From contig JYJN01000084.1 in assembly GCA_003263845.1 (NCBI GenBank), forward strand, positions 1 through 64,000: 64,000 bases of DNA. The letters run 5' to 3'. The DNA is from Vibrio aestivus. Lineage in GTDB: Bacteria > Pseudomonadota > Gammaproteobacteria > Enterobacterales > Vibrionaceae. Both the position numbers and the translations under genes were made by a program. Under the pieces are notes generated by a model. It did not search any database. It worked only from the letters and a program-made list of their open reading frames with translations, and had not been told where the DNA came from. How positions within the stretch are numbered: position 1 is the first letter of the stretch; each line of letters starts with the position of its first letter. Of this stretch, positions 9,210-19,741 are shown one piece after another.

Positions 9210-10593
9210 TTAACCAAATGATGCCCAAATCACGGTAGCCACTAAAGCAGGGCAAACAAACTTCACGTATGCCGGCCACACCTTTCCAAACCAGCCGTCA
9301 CTGAATTCTGGGTTACCTTGCTTAAGTTCATTGATCTTACTATTTCGGTTCCATACCCAACCACCAAACACACAAAACAGTAGAGCGGCAATCGGCTGTA
9401 AATACTGAGTAGCAATCATAGCCATCAGCCCAAACAGTTGACCAAAATTAAACACGATAACAGCACTCAACAGCGCGATAGCACCGCCCAATGCCCAACT
9501 GGTTTTGCCTCGCGGGGTGTCAAAACGCTCACTAACCAGAGCAACGGGACACTCAAGCATAGAGATTGAAGACGTCAGCGCCGCAATAGTTAAGAGTAAG
9601 AAGAACACCACCGCAAAGATCTGCCCTAGAATACCTAAGCTATCAAACATCAGCGGCAATACAGTGAACACCAGCGTGTCGGAGCTCAACAGCGCTCCAG
9701 ATTCAGAATAAATCTGTACACCTTTTTGCATCGCCACAAACATGGCAGGCATGACCACTAAGCCAGCAATAAAGGCAACCGCGGTATCCACCAACGTCAC
9801 TTGCATCGCGACTTGAGGAAGGTTCTCTTTCTTACTCAGGTAGGAGCCATAAATCAGCATTGAGCAGCCGCCAATCGTCAATGAAAAGAAGCCCTGCCCC
9901 ATCGCGGCTAGAATCAACTTACGATCCCACACTTTATCAAAGTCAGGAATCAAGTAGTGTTTCAGGCCTTCCGTCGCACCTGTTTGCATCATGATGTAGA
10001 TGAACAAAACGCCAAACAGCACAAACAAAGCTGGCATCAGTCGGGTCGACCACTTTTCAATACCCTGTTTCACACCACCACGAACGATCAGAATAGTCAG
10101 AATATAAAAGCTCAACGTACCAAACAGGTTCCTTTCAACGCTAAAGCCTTTGAACCATTCACTGACTGCCAGTAAGCCAACCAGATCAGTGATCGCCCCA
10201 AGCAAGAAACAGATTAGCCAGCCACCAACGACACTGTAAAACGCGAAGAACAGCACAAGGTACCGCAAGACCAATCCAACCTACCCCAGCCGAGAGTTTG
10301 GCTTGCAATGGGTTGTTTGCCAGCTTTCTCATACTATCAATTGGGTTTGCTTGACCATGGCGACCTATCGCCATCTCGACCACCAGCATTGGGAATGCCA
10401 CCACCAGAATCATCACCAAGTACACTAGAAGGAAAGCGCCTCCTCCATTACTGGCGACTTGAGTCGGGAAACCCCAAATATTGCCAAGTCCAACCGCCGC
10501 ACCAGCCGCTGCCAAAATAAACCCCATTCGAGAACCAAAATGCTCTCTTTGCCCCGCACCACTGCTCACTTGCCAACCCTTAAGTATCACCAA
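9210..10593 (-). CDS. Sodium-dependent neurotransmitter:sodium symporter family transporter (one frameshift)
   Basis: Inner-membrane Na+-coupled amino-acid-type transporter (NSS/SNF family, LeuT fold). The N-terminal family signature FGSRMGFILAAAGAAVGLGNIWGFP covers TM1, and many further hydrophobic segments follow. The reading frame breaks at about 10245; removing one base gives VPCAVLAFYSVVGGW across TM3 and a product of about 460 residues, normal for bacterial NSS proteins. Substrate cannot be predicted. It stands alone between two terminated units. The break resembles the other single-base defects in this window, though this one is an extra base. Confidence 0.85.
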
Positions 10594-10909
10594 ACTAGTT
10601 TGCTAGTACATTAAAACGAAGTCTCCACAATGACAATAGCCACATGGTAATTTGAGCTAACTTTTACTTATATTTAAATAAATAAAACCGTAAAGATTAA
10701 AATACACAGAACATTTAACCACCAAGAAAAGATTTGATAGCAGTATCGTGATACTTGCCCAAGCCATAATGCAAGTTATGTACGCCAACAATAATGGTAG
10801 TGAAGTGACACGAAGAACCCACTTCGCTGTCCGTAATTCACACTATCTCACCGCGGGGATCGACTAGACCTATTAAGTCCATTATTGCATTTCAACAAGG
10901 AGGAAAAGA
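10594..10909. other. Intergenic region between NSS transporter and chitinase (divergent)
   Basis: About 315 bases that must hold both divergent promoters. The chitinase has an unusually strong Shine-Dalgarno (AAGGAGG at 10897-10903, six bases from the ATG). I see no clear operator and no supportable small ORF. Confidence 0.5.
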
Positions 10910-13451
10910 ATGGGCTCTAATGCACTTAGATTGGCGATACTCGCTGCAATCGGAGTAAGCTCACAAGCTTACGCTTATGACTGTACCGGCATAACGCCGT
11001 GGGACGCGAGTTCCGTATACAATTCTGGCGAACAAGTACAAAACGCCAATCAAGCCTATAAAGCACGCTACTGGACGCAAGGAAATGATCCTGCGACAAG
11101 CTCTGGCCCATGGGATGCTTGGGAGCATTAGGCCAATGTGATGCCGGAGGAGGCAACCTTCCACCTGATATTTCTCTTTCATCACCTATTAATAATGCAT
11201 CAATTCCTGAAGGTACCGTTACAGCGCTTCAAGCGAACGCATCTGACCAAGACGGTAACGTTGCGAGTGTTGAATTCTTAGTAGGCTCTCAAAGCATTGC
11301 CGTTATTACACAAGCGCCATACAGCATCGATTGGACCGCAACGCTGGGGGCATCTAGCGTTACCGCCATTGCAACGGATAACCAAGGGGCGACTAGCCAA
11401 AGTTCGGTCAGTATCTCCGTAACACCGATGGGAGGACTAGTACCCCCAACAATCAGTCTGACTAGTCCAACGGGTGCGGAATCGGTTGTTGCTGGCGATA
11501 CACTACTTATCTCAGCCAATGCCAATGATAGCGATGGTCAAGTAACTCAGGTCGAGTTCTTTGTTGATAATCAGCTAGTTGCTACCGATACGTCTGCGCC
11601 ATTCGAACATAACTGGCCAGCGCAAGCAGGAACACATAGCTTTAAGGCCACCGCCACCGACAATGACGGACAAGCAACGATCAGTGAAGAAGTGAATGTT
11701 ACCGTCTCTTCTGGTTCCAGTGGTGGATGTGCAGGCGCACCTCAATATGTGGCAGGCACTAGCTACAGCGCAGGTCAGGAAGTTCAGAACCTGAACAATA
11801 AATACCGTTGTGATGTAGCAGGTTGGTGTTCATCCAGCTCAGATTGGGCGTATGCGCCGGGTGATGGCCTATACTGGACTGATGCTTGGACAGATTTAGG
11901 CGCTTGTTCAACACCGCCAGTCGTATCCATTACCACTCCACAAGACAATCAAGTCGTTCTAGCCGGTTCAACCGTAACCATTGCGGCAAATGCCAGCGAT
12001 GCAGACGGTAGCATTACGCAAGTAGAGATATTTGCCAATGAGCAAAGTCTCGCCCTACTAACCCAAGCCCCATTCACTTACGATTGGATTGCTAATAGTG
12101 TCGGCAGCAACGCTATCAAGGTCGTCGCAACCGACAACGACAATAACTTAGGGCAAGACTCCGTTAATCTCTCTGTCAGCGACCAAGATCTTGTGATTTC
12201 GCTAACCTCACCAACTTCGGGCCAAACCGTAGGCTTAGGTAAAAATGTAAAAATTGCCGCCAATGCCACATCGCTTACGGCAGACGTTCAGAAAGTGGAC
12301 TTCCTAGTCAACGGCTCTGTCGTTTCGAGTGATTCTGTCGCGCCATACGAATACAACTGGGTACCGGGTGCAGTTGGCAGCTACAGTGTTTCGGCGCAAG
12401 CTTTCGATACTGCAGGTACAAGCGTCAGTTCTTCGGCTGCTGCGGTAAACGTGGTTGAGCAAACTGAGAAAAACCATCAGTTGATTGGTTACTGGCACAA
12501 CTTTGTCAACGGAGCAGGCTGTCCTATCCGCCTTGCGGACATGTCGAAAGCTTGGGATATCATCGATATTGCCTTTGCTGAGAATGACCGCAATAGCGAC
12601 GGAACTGTCCACTTCAACCTTTACTCTGGTGACATACACAGTTCTTGCCCAGCGCTTGACCCAACGCAGTTCAAGCAAGATATGGCGGCACTACAAGCTG
12701 AAGGTAAAAAGTTCGTGCTTTCACTTGGTGGGGCAGAAGGCACCATCACACTCAATACCGATGCAGATGAAGCCGCGTTTGTTAGCAGTTTAACGGCAAT
12801 CATTGCTGAATGGGGCTTTGATGGACTAGATGTTGACCTAGAAAGTGGCTCAAACCTACTGCACGGTTCGCAGATCCAAGCACGTCTTGGTCGCGCACTG
12901 CTTCAAATTGAGCAGAATATGGGCGGCGATATGTACCTAACCATGGCACCTGAGCATCCTTATGTTCAAGGTGGTTTAATTGCTTACACAGGTATTTGGG
13001 GCGCTTACATTCCCGTAATAGACGAAGTTCGTAGCACACTGGATATTCTTCATGTTCAGCTCTACAACAACGGTGGGTTACCAAACCCATACACACCGGG
13101 AGCAGCACCTGAAGGCTCTGTCGACATGATGGTTGCACAATCTAAGATGCTAATCGAAGGATTTGAGCTCGCAGATGGCACCATGTTCGCACCACTTCGC
13201 GATGATCAAGTTGCGATTGGCCTGCCATCAGTCCAAGTTCGGCGAACTCCGGCCAAGCACCAACGCAAAACATCCTTGATGCGCTAGACTGTCTGACCAA
13301 AGGTATGAAGTGTGGAACAATCAAACCTGACTTCAATTATCCAAACTACGCAGGTGTTATGACGTGGTCTATCAACTGGGATGAGCATGATGGCTTTAAC
13401 TTCTCAGTACCCGTCGGCAACAAACTGACGGAAATGAATAACGGCCAGTAA
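10910..13451 (+). CDS. Modular secreted chitinase, GH18 with chitin-binding and Ig-like modules (two frameshifts)
   Basis: Extracellular chitin hydrolase. In order: a signal peptide (ending SSQAYA), a CBM5/12-type chitin-binding module (about residues 24-76, with C..WDAS..YNSGEQVQ and PWDAWEHLGQC), two Ig-like repeats of the 'PPxISLxSP...ATDNDGQAT' kind, a second chitin-binding module (YVAGTSYSAGQEVQN...WTDLGAC), two more Ig-like repeats, and a GH18 domain. The GH18 active site FDGLDVDLE shows the DxxDxDxE signature with the catalytic Glu. Frame breaks are at 11128-11129 (a T lost, restoring WEHLGQCD) and 13231 (a G lost, restoring GPSSANSGQAPTQNILDALDC). The corrected length is about 847 residues, ending TAA 13449-13451. 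Confidence 0.88.
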
Positions 13452-13473
13452 CCTCAGAGTCTTCCTTTAAAAC

Positions 13474-13500
13474 AAAAGAGCGCCAAACTGGCGCTCTTTT
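13474..13500. terminator. Bidirectional terminator
   Basis: Twelve-bp perfect stem AAAAGAGCGCCA/TGGCGCTCTTTT with a three-base loop, between the convergent chitinase and YggN-like genes. Confidence 0.88.
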
Positions 13501-13519
13501 TACATTTTTCAAACTCACT

Positions 13520-14280
13520 TTAAATGGTAAAGGTTTGATAATCTTTCAAAGCCGGAATCTTTTTATGTAGCTGCTGCTCTTGCTCGACCATATCATCCAA
13601 AGAATCACACAAGTCTTCGCCTTGCTGCTTGATGTCAGCGGAGTGCTCCTCCAAACGCTTTTCTATTTTCGCTTTAAGCTCGGCCATGGTATCAGCCAAC
13701 TCGGTCAGGTTGATGCTACCCTCTTGCTGCATCTTCTCCGACAAAGCGTTAAACGCACTGGTGACAAACTCGGTGTTAAACATACTTTTTGCTTTCTCGA
13801 AATCTTGCGCCCAACGCTCGACCATCGACTCGAAGCTTTCAGCAGGGATCACCAAGTCCCCTTCCTTGTAGTAGCGCGATTCCAGGTTGGCAAAGAACTC
13901 TGTCATAGATTGCTTTAGCTCTTCAAACGCCTCGGGCGCTTCTAAACTCACCGCCACATCATCAATAATGTCATTAGCTAGATCCAAGCTGTCTTTAGCC
14001 AATTTTCTTGCTTTTGGTAAGTACTCGTTCATGCTTTCGCGGTACTGTTCAATTGCCGCTTGTTGGTCTTCCGTTAACTCGATTTTTTCGCCATGGATAT
14101 ACAGATCGTTATTGGCCTCTATGCGGGCGCTTGAACCATTGATTTGGACAACTTCGATGGCTTTGCCATCCAAGTGGATTTCATTTTGCACATCAACACG
14201 ACACTGGGCTGCGTGTGCACCAGCCGTAATAAAAGGCGTAGAAGCATTATGGCTAACGTAACCTTCTTGATTACATTCAT
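13520..14280 (-). CDS. YggN-like DUF2884 family exported protein (one frameshift)
   Basis: Periplasmic protein of unknown function, related to E. coli YggN (DUF2884). The mature part is strongly acidic and helical (QNEIHLDGKAIEVVQINGSSARIEANNDLYIHGEKIEL at its start, then long charged helices). The start ATG at 14280 and signal peptide MNVIKKVTLAIMLL are in a different frame from the body. One missing base at about 14240 joins them as a signal peptide ending AGAHA, followed by AQCRVDV. Corrected length is about 253 residues. A fragment beginning at the GTG 14191 would lack any export signal, which argues for the corrected model. Confidence 0.78.
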
Positions 14281-14408
14281 TTTTGAAACGTTTATTTTTG
14301 GAACGTGCATAGTGACTCCATATACTTTCACTATCATGCCTACTTTAAGTATACGCAGGCGAAAAAACGACACTGCGTCAGTCTAACGTCAATTAGATGA
14401 ACGCTAAA

Positions 14409-14885
14409 TTAACAAACGGTCAGAATTTCATAAGCGGTTGATTCATCGCCGATCAATACCGACACCTCGTCACCAGGCTGCTGCTTCATCAGTGCTTTAC
14501 CCAAGGGTGCTTGTGGCGTTAATACGGACACTTCTCGACCTTTCCATGTAACCACCAAGCCGCCCGCTCTCGGACCTATAAAGAACTGTTTCTCGTTGTC
14601 GTCTTCATCAACGACTGTAACAAAAGCCGTCATCTGTACTTGTTCGAGATCTTCCCTCAGCACAAGTTCCCGATAAACTCGAATATCTTCTTCACACTCT
14701 TTCAATCGCATAGCTTGACCATGAGCCAAATAGGAAGCTTCTAATGCGAGCGTGTCATATTTGTGCTCTGGCGCCGTCTCTTCGTCGGTCGCAGCATCAA
14801 TCGCTCTTTGCGCTGCCGAGAGTGTTACCAAGCGAGTTTGTTCTAACTGGTGGATAATTATTTGCTGCAGCTCTAATTTGTTCAT
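14409..14885 (-). CDS. GreA/GreB family transcription elongation factor
   Basis: Cytosolic factor that enters the RNA polymerase secondary channel and stimulates transcript cleavage. From the ATG at 14885 (AGGTGG ribosome site) it has 158 residues. Residues 1-75 form the coiled-coil finger with acidic residues at its tip (AATDEETAPEHKYDTLALEASYLAHGQ). Residues 80-158 form the FKBP-like domain (IGPRAGGLVVTWKGREVSVLTPQAPLGKALMKQQPGDEV). Vibrio has standard greA and greB elsewhere, so this is probably an extra paralogue whose exact activity is unknown. It is divergent from the RecQ-like gene, with only about 90 bases between the starts. Confidence 0.82.
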   Translation of the reverse strand: MNKLELQQIIIHQLEQTRLVTLSAAQRAIDAATDEETAPEHKYDTLALEASYLAHGQAMRLKECEEDIRVYRELVLREDLEQVQMTAFVTVVDEDDNEKQFFIGPRAGGLVVTWKGREVSVLTPQAPLGKALMKQQPGDEVSVLIGDESTAYEILTVC

Positions 14886-14971
14886 TCGTTTACCCACCTA
14901 TTTTTTCTAAGCTCAAGGATAGATTCGGGTACAATTATGCACAACTCATCCAACAAAGATACCGCTCAACC

Positions 14972-16900
14972 ATGCAGTCACCTAATTCCATTCAGCACAC
15001 GCTCTTACATCAATTTGGCTTTGACTCACTTAGAGAAGGGCAACAGCAAGTCATCGATACTGTGCTATCAGGCCAATCTTGCGCTGCGATCTTTCCAACT
15101 GGTTCAGGGAAATCTCTTTGTTATCAGCTACCAGCTCTCCATCTACCGCATCTGACTTTGGTTATCTCTCCACTGCTAGCATTAATGAAAGATCAGCTCG
15201 CGTTTCTACACAGTAAAGGGGTAGCAGCAGCGTCTATCGACTCAAGCCAAGAACGTCTGCAGATCCAACAGACCATGCAAGAAGCACGGGATGGGCGATT
15301 AAAAATATTGATGATTTCAGTCGAAAGATTGAAGAACGAGCGGTTTAGACAATTTATCTCTCAAGTACCTATATCGATGTTAGTTGTCGATGAAGCACAC
15401 TGTATCTCGGAATGGGGCCATAACTTTCGCCCAGATTATATGAAGCTGCCTAGCTATCTAAATCAACTTAACATTCCTCAGGCTCTGCTTCTGACCGCAA
15501 CCGCTACACCTAACGTCATTGCAGACATGCAGAGCAAGTTCAATATCGCGCCTGAAAATACTGTCGTGACAGGTTTCTACCGCAGCAACTTAGACTTAGA
15601 TATTCAGCCATGCGCGCAGGCAGATAAACCTCAGGCACTCCAAACACTAATAGAGCAAGACCCAACGCTGCCGAGCATTGTATATGTCACGTTGCAGAAA
15701 ACAGCGGAAGAGGTTGCCGCTATGCTCTCGCGCTGCAACATCAATGCACTGGCCTATCATGCAGGCTTAAAGAGTGATGTACGGGCAAGCATTCAGCAAC
15801 GCTTTATGAACGGCGAAGTCGATTGCATTGTCGCCACCATCGCTTTTGGTATGGGTGTTGATAAGGCCAATATCCGTCGTGTCGTCCACTTTGATTTGCC
15901 GAAATCGATTGAAAGCTACTCTCAAGAAATTGGTCGTGCTGGCCGGGATGGTCTCGCTTCCAACTGTACGATGCTCGCCAATCAATCAGGGCTCACTACG
16001 CTCGAGAACTTTGTCTATGGTGACACGCCTGATTTAGCCAATATCAAAACAGTGGTTAATGATATTTATCAGCATCAGGGACAATGGGAAACCGTATTAT
16101 CCCGCCTGTCGCGTGATTCCAACATTCGTCAACTCGCACTAAAAACGCTACTCGTGTATCTGGAGCTTGAAAACGTCATTGAGCCGACCTACAGCTATTT
16201 CGCGGAGTATCGATTCAAGTTCAATCAAGACAGAGCATTTATCTGCCAGCAGTTTGAAGGGGAAAGACGCCAGTTTGTCGACGCCATCTTTGACTGTTCA
16301 CCAAAGGCAAGAACTTGGTGTCAGGTTGATTTTGATGCGCTGTGGATGCACTACCAAGCGGATAGGCAGCGTGCGATTACCGCAATTGACTATTTCCATG
16401 AAAAGGGTTGGATTGAACTAGAAAGTAAACAAGTGACAGACGTCTACAAGATTGTATCTAAAGACACGCCAAGTCATGAGCTTGCGACAAAACTCCATCA
16501 ACTGTTTCAAGTTAAAGAGCAAGCTGAAATCAGTCGAATTCAAGAGATGCTGAACTTTTTCCAATCTGAGCAATGCCTAAGCTCAGAGCTAGCTCGGTAC
16601 TTCAGTGACAACAATGCGCCTCAAATGTGTGGACATTGTTCAGTATGTAGAGGAAATATCGCGAGATTGCCCACACAGACACAGTACGACATAGATGATA
16701 AGCAACTAGAAGCTTGGGTGTCAGCATTTATCAGTAAATGCTCGGGAAGCGTCAGCAATGAAGCTATCACTCGTTTCTTATGCGGCATCACTACCCCATT
16801 AACGACCCAAGTTAAAGCTCGTTCATTGGCTGGGTTTTCAGCACTCGAGCACGTACCTTTCGCTGAGGTCATTCAGGCGGTCAGTCGAATCAGAGATTAA
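14972..16900 (+). CDS. RecQ-family ATP-dependent DNA helicase
   Basis: Superfamily 2 3'-5' DNA helicase of 642 residues. The RecQ motif 0 region (FGFDSLREGQQQVIDTVLSGQ), Walker A (FPTGSGKSLCYQLP), DEAH box with the RecQ aromatic loop (VVDEAHCISEWGHNFRPDY) and motif VI (QEIGRAGRDGLAS) are all present. The zinc-binding region ends CGHCSVC near residue 555. The C terminus is short and I see no clear HRDC domain, so this is probably a RecQ-like paralogue rather than canonical RecQ. It lies beside SOS gene dinB (convergent). Confidence 0.88.
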   Translation: MQSPNSIQHTLLHQFGFDSLREGQQQVIDTVLSGQSCAAIFPTGSGKSLCYQLPALHLPHLTLVISPLLALMKDQLAFLHSKGVAAASIDSSQERLQIQQTMQEARDGRLKILMISVERLKNERFRQFISQVPISMLVVDEAHCISEWGHNFRPDYMKLPSYLNQLNIPQALLLTATATPNVIADMQSKFNIAPENTVVTGFYRSNLDLDIQPCAQADKPQALQTLIEQDPTLPSIVYVTLQKTAEEVAAMLSRCNINALAYHAGLKSDVRASIQQRFMNGEVDCIVATIAFGMGVDKANIRRVVHFDLPKSIESYSQEIGRAGRDGLASNCTMLANQSGLTTLENFVYGDTPDLANIKTVVNDIYQHQGQWETVLSRLSRDSNIRQLALKTLLVYLELENVIEPTYSYFAEYRFKFNQDRAFICQQFEGERRQFVDAIFDCSPKARTWCQVDFDALWMHYQADRQRAITAIDYFHEKGWIELESKQVTDVYKIVSKDTPSHELATKLHQLFQVKEQAEISRIQEMLNFFQSEQCLSSELARYFSDNNAPQMCGHCSVCRGNIARLPTQTQYDIDDKQLEAWVSAFISKCSGSVSNEAITRFLCGITTPLTTQVKARSLAGFSALEHVPFAEVIQAVSRIRD

Positions 16901-16924
16901 CTATCAGGTGTGCTGGAAAAGAGA

Positions 16925-16954
16925 AAGCAGCTAACTAAAAAAGCTTAGCTGCTT
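16925..16954. other. Hairpin across the end of dinB, possible recQ-like terminator
   Basis: Ten-bp perfect inverted repeat AAGCAGCTAA/TTAGCTGCTT with a ten-base loop, overlapping the last dinB codons. It lacks a clear T run, so its terminator role is uncertain. Confidence 0.45.
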
Positions 16955-17995
16955 GGCTTGAGCTTCCGATTTCAGCATTACGTTCAAGCCAAGCAGTCTG
17001 ATTTCTCTGCCCTGTTGGCGAACCAGAATATCACGCAACAAACCTTTAAAATCTTCTAGTTCAAGTATGGAATGTGTGTGCTCAATCGTTGTGAGTTGAA
17101 AGTCTGCAAATTTCATTTTGATGCCCTGTTTGGTTATCGATTTATCAGGGCTCACTTTTTCCAATCGACGCTCAAGTTCAGGAAAGAGTTTCTCTTCAAT
17201 CACTTGCCAACACTCTTCATAAGTCGAGATGTTCTGGCTAAATGTCCTCTCCACACCTACCGATTTACGCTCTCGCTCAACCACCACTTCGCGCTCATCA
17301 ATGCCATGGCTACGCTTCCACAACGACGCACCCATACGACCAAATCGTTTTAAAAGTTCTCGATAGTCGGCATTTTTAATGTCTTCACAATGATAGAAAC
17401 CGGCGCCATGCAGTTTACGTAGACTGACTTTCCCTACTCCAGGAATCTTTTCTAATGGCAAGTTGTCCACTACTTGCTGCACATTTTCAGGTGGAATAAC
17501 AAACTGGCCGTTCGGTTTGTTCATGTCCGAAGCGACTTTAGCGAGGAACTTGATAGGAGCAACACCAGCCGATGCGGTGAGATTGAGTTCGCGCCAAATA
17601 TCATCACGGATAGATTGGGCAATCAGGGTAGCAGACCCTTGGCAAGCGGTTGAATGAGTAACATCGAGATAGGCCTCATCCAAGGACAGCGGCTCAATCA
17701 AAGAGGTATAACGTTCGAATATAGAGCGGATATGACGAGAGGTTTCTTTGTATACGTCCATTCGCCCTGGAACAACCAGTAACTGGGGGCAAAGCTTGAC
17801 GGCTTGAGCCGTTGGCATGGCACTACGGATACCAAACTTTCGCGCCTCATAGTTACAAGTGCTTAGAACACCACGTTGACGCTCATGTCCGCCAACAGCT
17901 AATGGCCGATTACGATAATTTGGGTTATCACGCATTTCTACTGCTGCGTAAAAACAATCCATGTCTACATGAATAATTTTACGTACCACTTCCAT
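16931..17995 (-). CDS. dinB: DNA polymerase IV
   Basis: Y-family error-prone translesion polymerase, induced by the SOS response. From the ATG at 17995 it has 354 residues (a TTG at 18001 is also in frame). Catalytic acids are in IIHVDMDCFYAAVE (near residue 10) and SLDEAYLDVT (near residue 105). The helix-hairpin-helix region GVGKVSLRKLHGAG is at about 178, and the C-terminal end QLSFF matches a beta-clamp-binding peptide. A consensus LexA box lies 22-37 bases upstream of the ATG. Confidence 0.95.
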   Translation of the reverse strand: MEVVRKIIHVDMDCFYAAVEMRDNPNYRNRPLAVGGHERQRGVLSTCNYEARKFGIRSAMPTAQAVKLCPQLLVVPGRMDVYKETSRHIRSIFERYTSLIEPLSLDEAYLDVTHSTACQGSATLIAQSIRDDIWRELNLTASAGVAPIKFLAKVASDMNKPNGQFVIPPENVQQVVDNLPLEKIPGVGKVSLRKLHGAGFYHCEDIKNADYRELLKRFGRMGASLWKRSHGIDEREVVVERERKSVGVERTFSQNISTYEECWQVIEEKLFPELERRLEKVSPDKSITKQGIKMKFADFQLTTIEHTHSILELEDFKGLLRDILVRQQGREIRLLGLNVMLKSEAQAKQLSFFS

Positions 17996-18016
17996 ACTCA
18001 ACCCAAATCACCAAAA

Positions 18017-18032
18017 CTGTATAAAAAAACAG
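18017..18032 (-). promoter_or_regulatory. LexA (SOS) box of dinB
   Basis: CTGTATAAAAAAACAG matches the gammaproteobacterial LexA consensus CTGT-N8-ACAG perfectly. Part of it is in a perfect tandem 13-bp duplication (TATAAAAAAACAG at 18020-18032 and 18033-18045), which adds a second, CAGT-type half-matching box. Confidence 0.85.
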
Positions 18033-18160
18033 TATAAAAAAACAGTATAGCAATATTCTTATACAGAAGAAATATCTGCATTAATTACGTATTTTTTGGC
18101 TCAATCTATAGAACTATCAAAATGAACGATTATTATTAAAAGACTGGAATATAAAAATGG

Positions 18161-19383
18161 GTGGTAGACTTGAACAATAAAGTCCTTGTTGTTGAGGATA
18201 GTCGTGCATTCAGAAATTACGTCGTCCAACAACTAACTCAGTTGGGATGTGAGGTCACCGCATGTGAATCTGTAAAGCAAACCCAAGAAGCCTTACAACA
18301 ACACAACGATTTTGCTTGCGCCGTATTGGATTATTGTCTGCCCGATGGGCAAGATGGTGAAGTTATCGATTTGGTCCTCGAGCACAGACAGAAGGTCATT
18401 GTTTTAACGGCCATGTTTGATGTAGACACTCGTGAGCGCTTTATCGCAAAGGGTGTGATGGATTACATCTTAAAAGACAGCATGAGCTCGGTTTCGTACC
18501 TCATTCCTTTGGTGAAAAGGCTGATGAACAACGTCAATCATCATGCACTCGTAGTGGATGATTCAAAAACCGTTCGTCGTCATGTCACCCAGTTACTTGA
18601 ACATCAATATATTCAAACCACTCAAGCCGAGAATGGTGAAGAGGCTCTCAAGGTCCTCGCTGATGAACCTGATATCAGCTTTATCATTACCGACCACGAC
18701 ATGCCTGAAAAAGATGGGATCAGTATGATCCGAGAGATCAGGCAGACCTTAGATAAAAACCGCCTTGCGATACTCGGCCTTTCGGCCAGTGATGATCGCA
18801 CCATCACCGCTCAGTTTCTAAAAGCGGGTGCAAATGACTTTCTTCATAAACCATTTAATCAAGAGGAATTCTACTGTCGTGTTCACCAAATCTTGGACAT
18901 GAGGGAGGCGAATGACGAGCTCTACAAACTTGCCAATCAAGACTCGCTAACTGGGTTATGGAACCGTCGTTATTTCTTTAACCAAGCGTGTAATGGCTGT
19001 GAGATCCGAAACATTGCATGATCGATATCGACTTCTTTAAGAAGGTCAATGATACCTATGGCCATGATGGTGGTGATAGCATACTTGTAACCGTCGCCAA
19101 CATTCTCAAGATTTACTTCAAAGATGATGTGGTCGCCCGGTTTGGCGGTGAAGAGTTCTGTATTCAGCAATGCGGGCCCTACGATGACTTTATCACTCGC
19201 TTAGAGCACATGAGAAAGCGCATTGAAAAAACGGCCGTTCCTCATGATGGTCACGAAATATCGGTCACAATCAGTATTGGCGCAACCAATCTACAAGGCA
19301 AGTTGGACCAACAGATCAAGTGTGCCGACGATAGGCTTTATAAAGCTAAAGAGAATGGTCGAAACCAAACGATTTATCAATGA
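18161..19383 (+). CDS. Two-receiver GGDEF response regulator (one frameshift)
   Basis: Predicted cytosolic diguanylate cyclase with two receiver domains. REC1 (about residues 5-120) begins VLVVEDSRAFRN with a candidate phospho-Asp in CAVLDYCLPDG. REC2 (about 127-240) begins HALVVDDSKTVRRH with IITDHDMPEKDG. The GGDEF domain starts at DSLTGLWNRRYFF. A lost A at 19018 splits it; restoring it reads NIAMIDIDFFKKVNDTYGHDGGD, and the corrected length is about 407 residues. The active site is FGGEEF, so cyclase activity is expected. The inhibitory RxxD site is replaced by FKDD, so product inhibition there is probably absent. Start: GTG 18161, or TTG 18170. Confidence 0.85.
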
Positions 19384-19404
19384 CTGAATAAGCTTCAAAT
19401 AATA

Positions 19405-19430
19405 AAAAACTCGGCAATCGCCGAGTTTTT
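19405..19430. terminator. Bidirectional terminator
   Basis: Eleven-bp stem AAAAACTCGGC/GCCGAGTTTTT with loop AATC, between the GGDEF gene (plus) and nqrM (minus). Confidence 0.87.
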
Positions 19431-19449
19431 CCATGCTCGTTTTTTGAAA

Positions 19450-19704
19450 TTAAGCAATGCGATCTTTTTCCCAAGCCGCTTGCTTCTCTGCGCGCGCTGC
19501 GAGTTTTTCAGCACGCTCTGCTTCACGCGCTTCACGTTTTTTACGTGCATCGCAAGGCTCTGGACAGTTACACACCTTATCTACGCCAACGGCACCTAAA
19601 CCACCGCAGCTACCTTTAACTACCTTCTTTTGAAAAATGTAACCGACCGACATCAGCACAATCACACCTAAGAAAGCTCCGAAAGTCATAATAAATGTTG
19701 TCAT
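19450..19704 (-). CDS. nqrM: Na+-NQR maturation protein NqrM
   Basis: Small membrane protein (84 residues) required to assemble the iron centre between NqrD and NqrE of the Na+-pumping NADH:quinone reductase. One N-terminal membrane helix (FIMTFGAFLGVIVLMSVGYIF) is followed by the conserved cysteines GSCGGLGAVGVDKVCNCPEPCD (about residues 31-52). A charged, alanine-rich helical tail completes it. It sits directly after apbE, as in other Vibrio nqr loci. Confidence 0.93.
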   Translation of the reverse strand: MTTFIMTFGAFLGVIVLMSVGYIFQKKVVKGSCGGLGAVGVDKVCNCPEPCDARKKREAREAERAEKLAARAEKQAAWEKDRIA

Positions 19705-19741
19705 TGCTACCTACTCTTCTCGTTATTACGCTCTGCGGCGA

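Noticed and set aside
12304..12678. Long minus-strand ORF opposite the chitinase
   Set aside because: It lies entirely antisense to the Ig-like and GH18 coding part, has no recognisable protein features and mirrors the codon pattern of the real gene.
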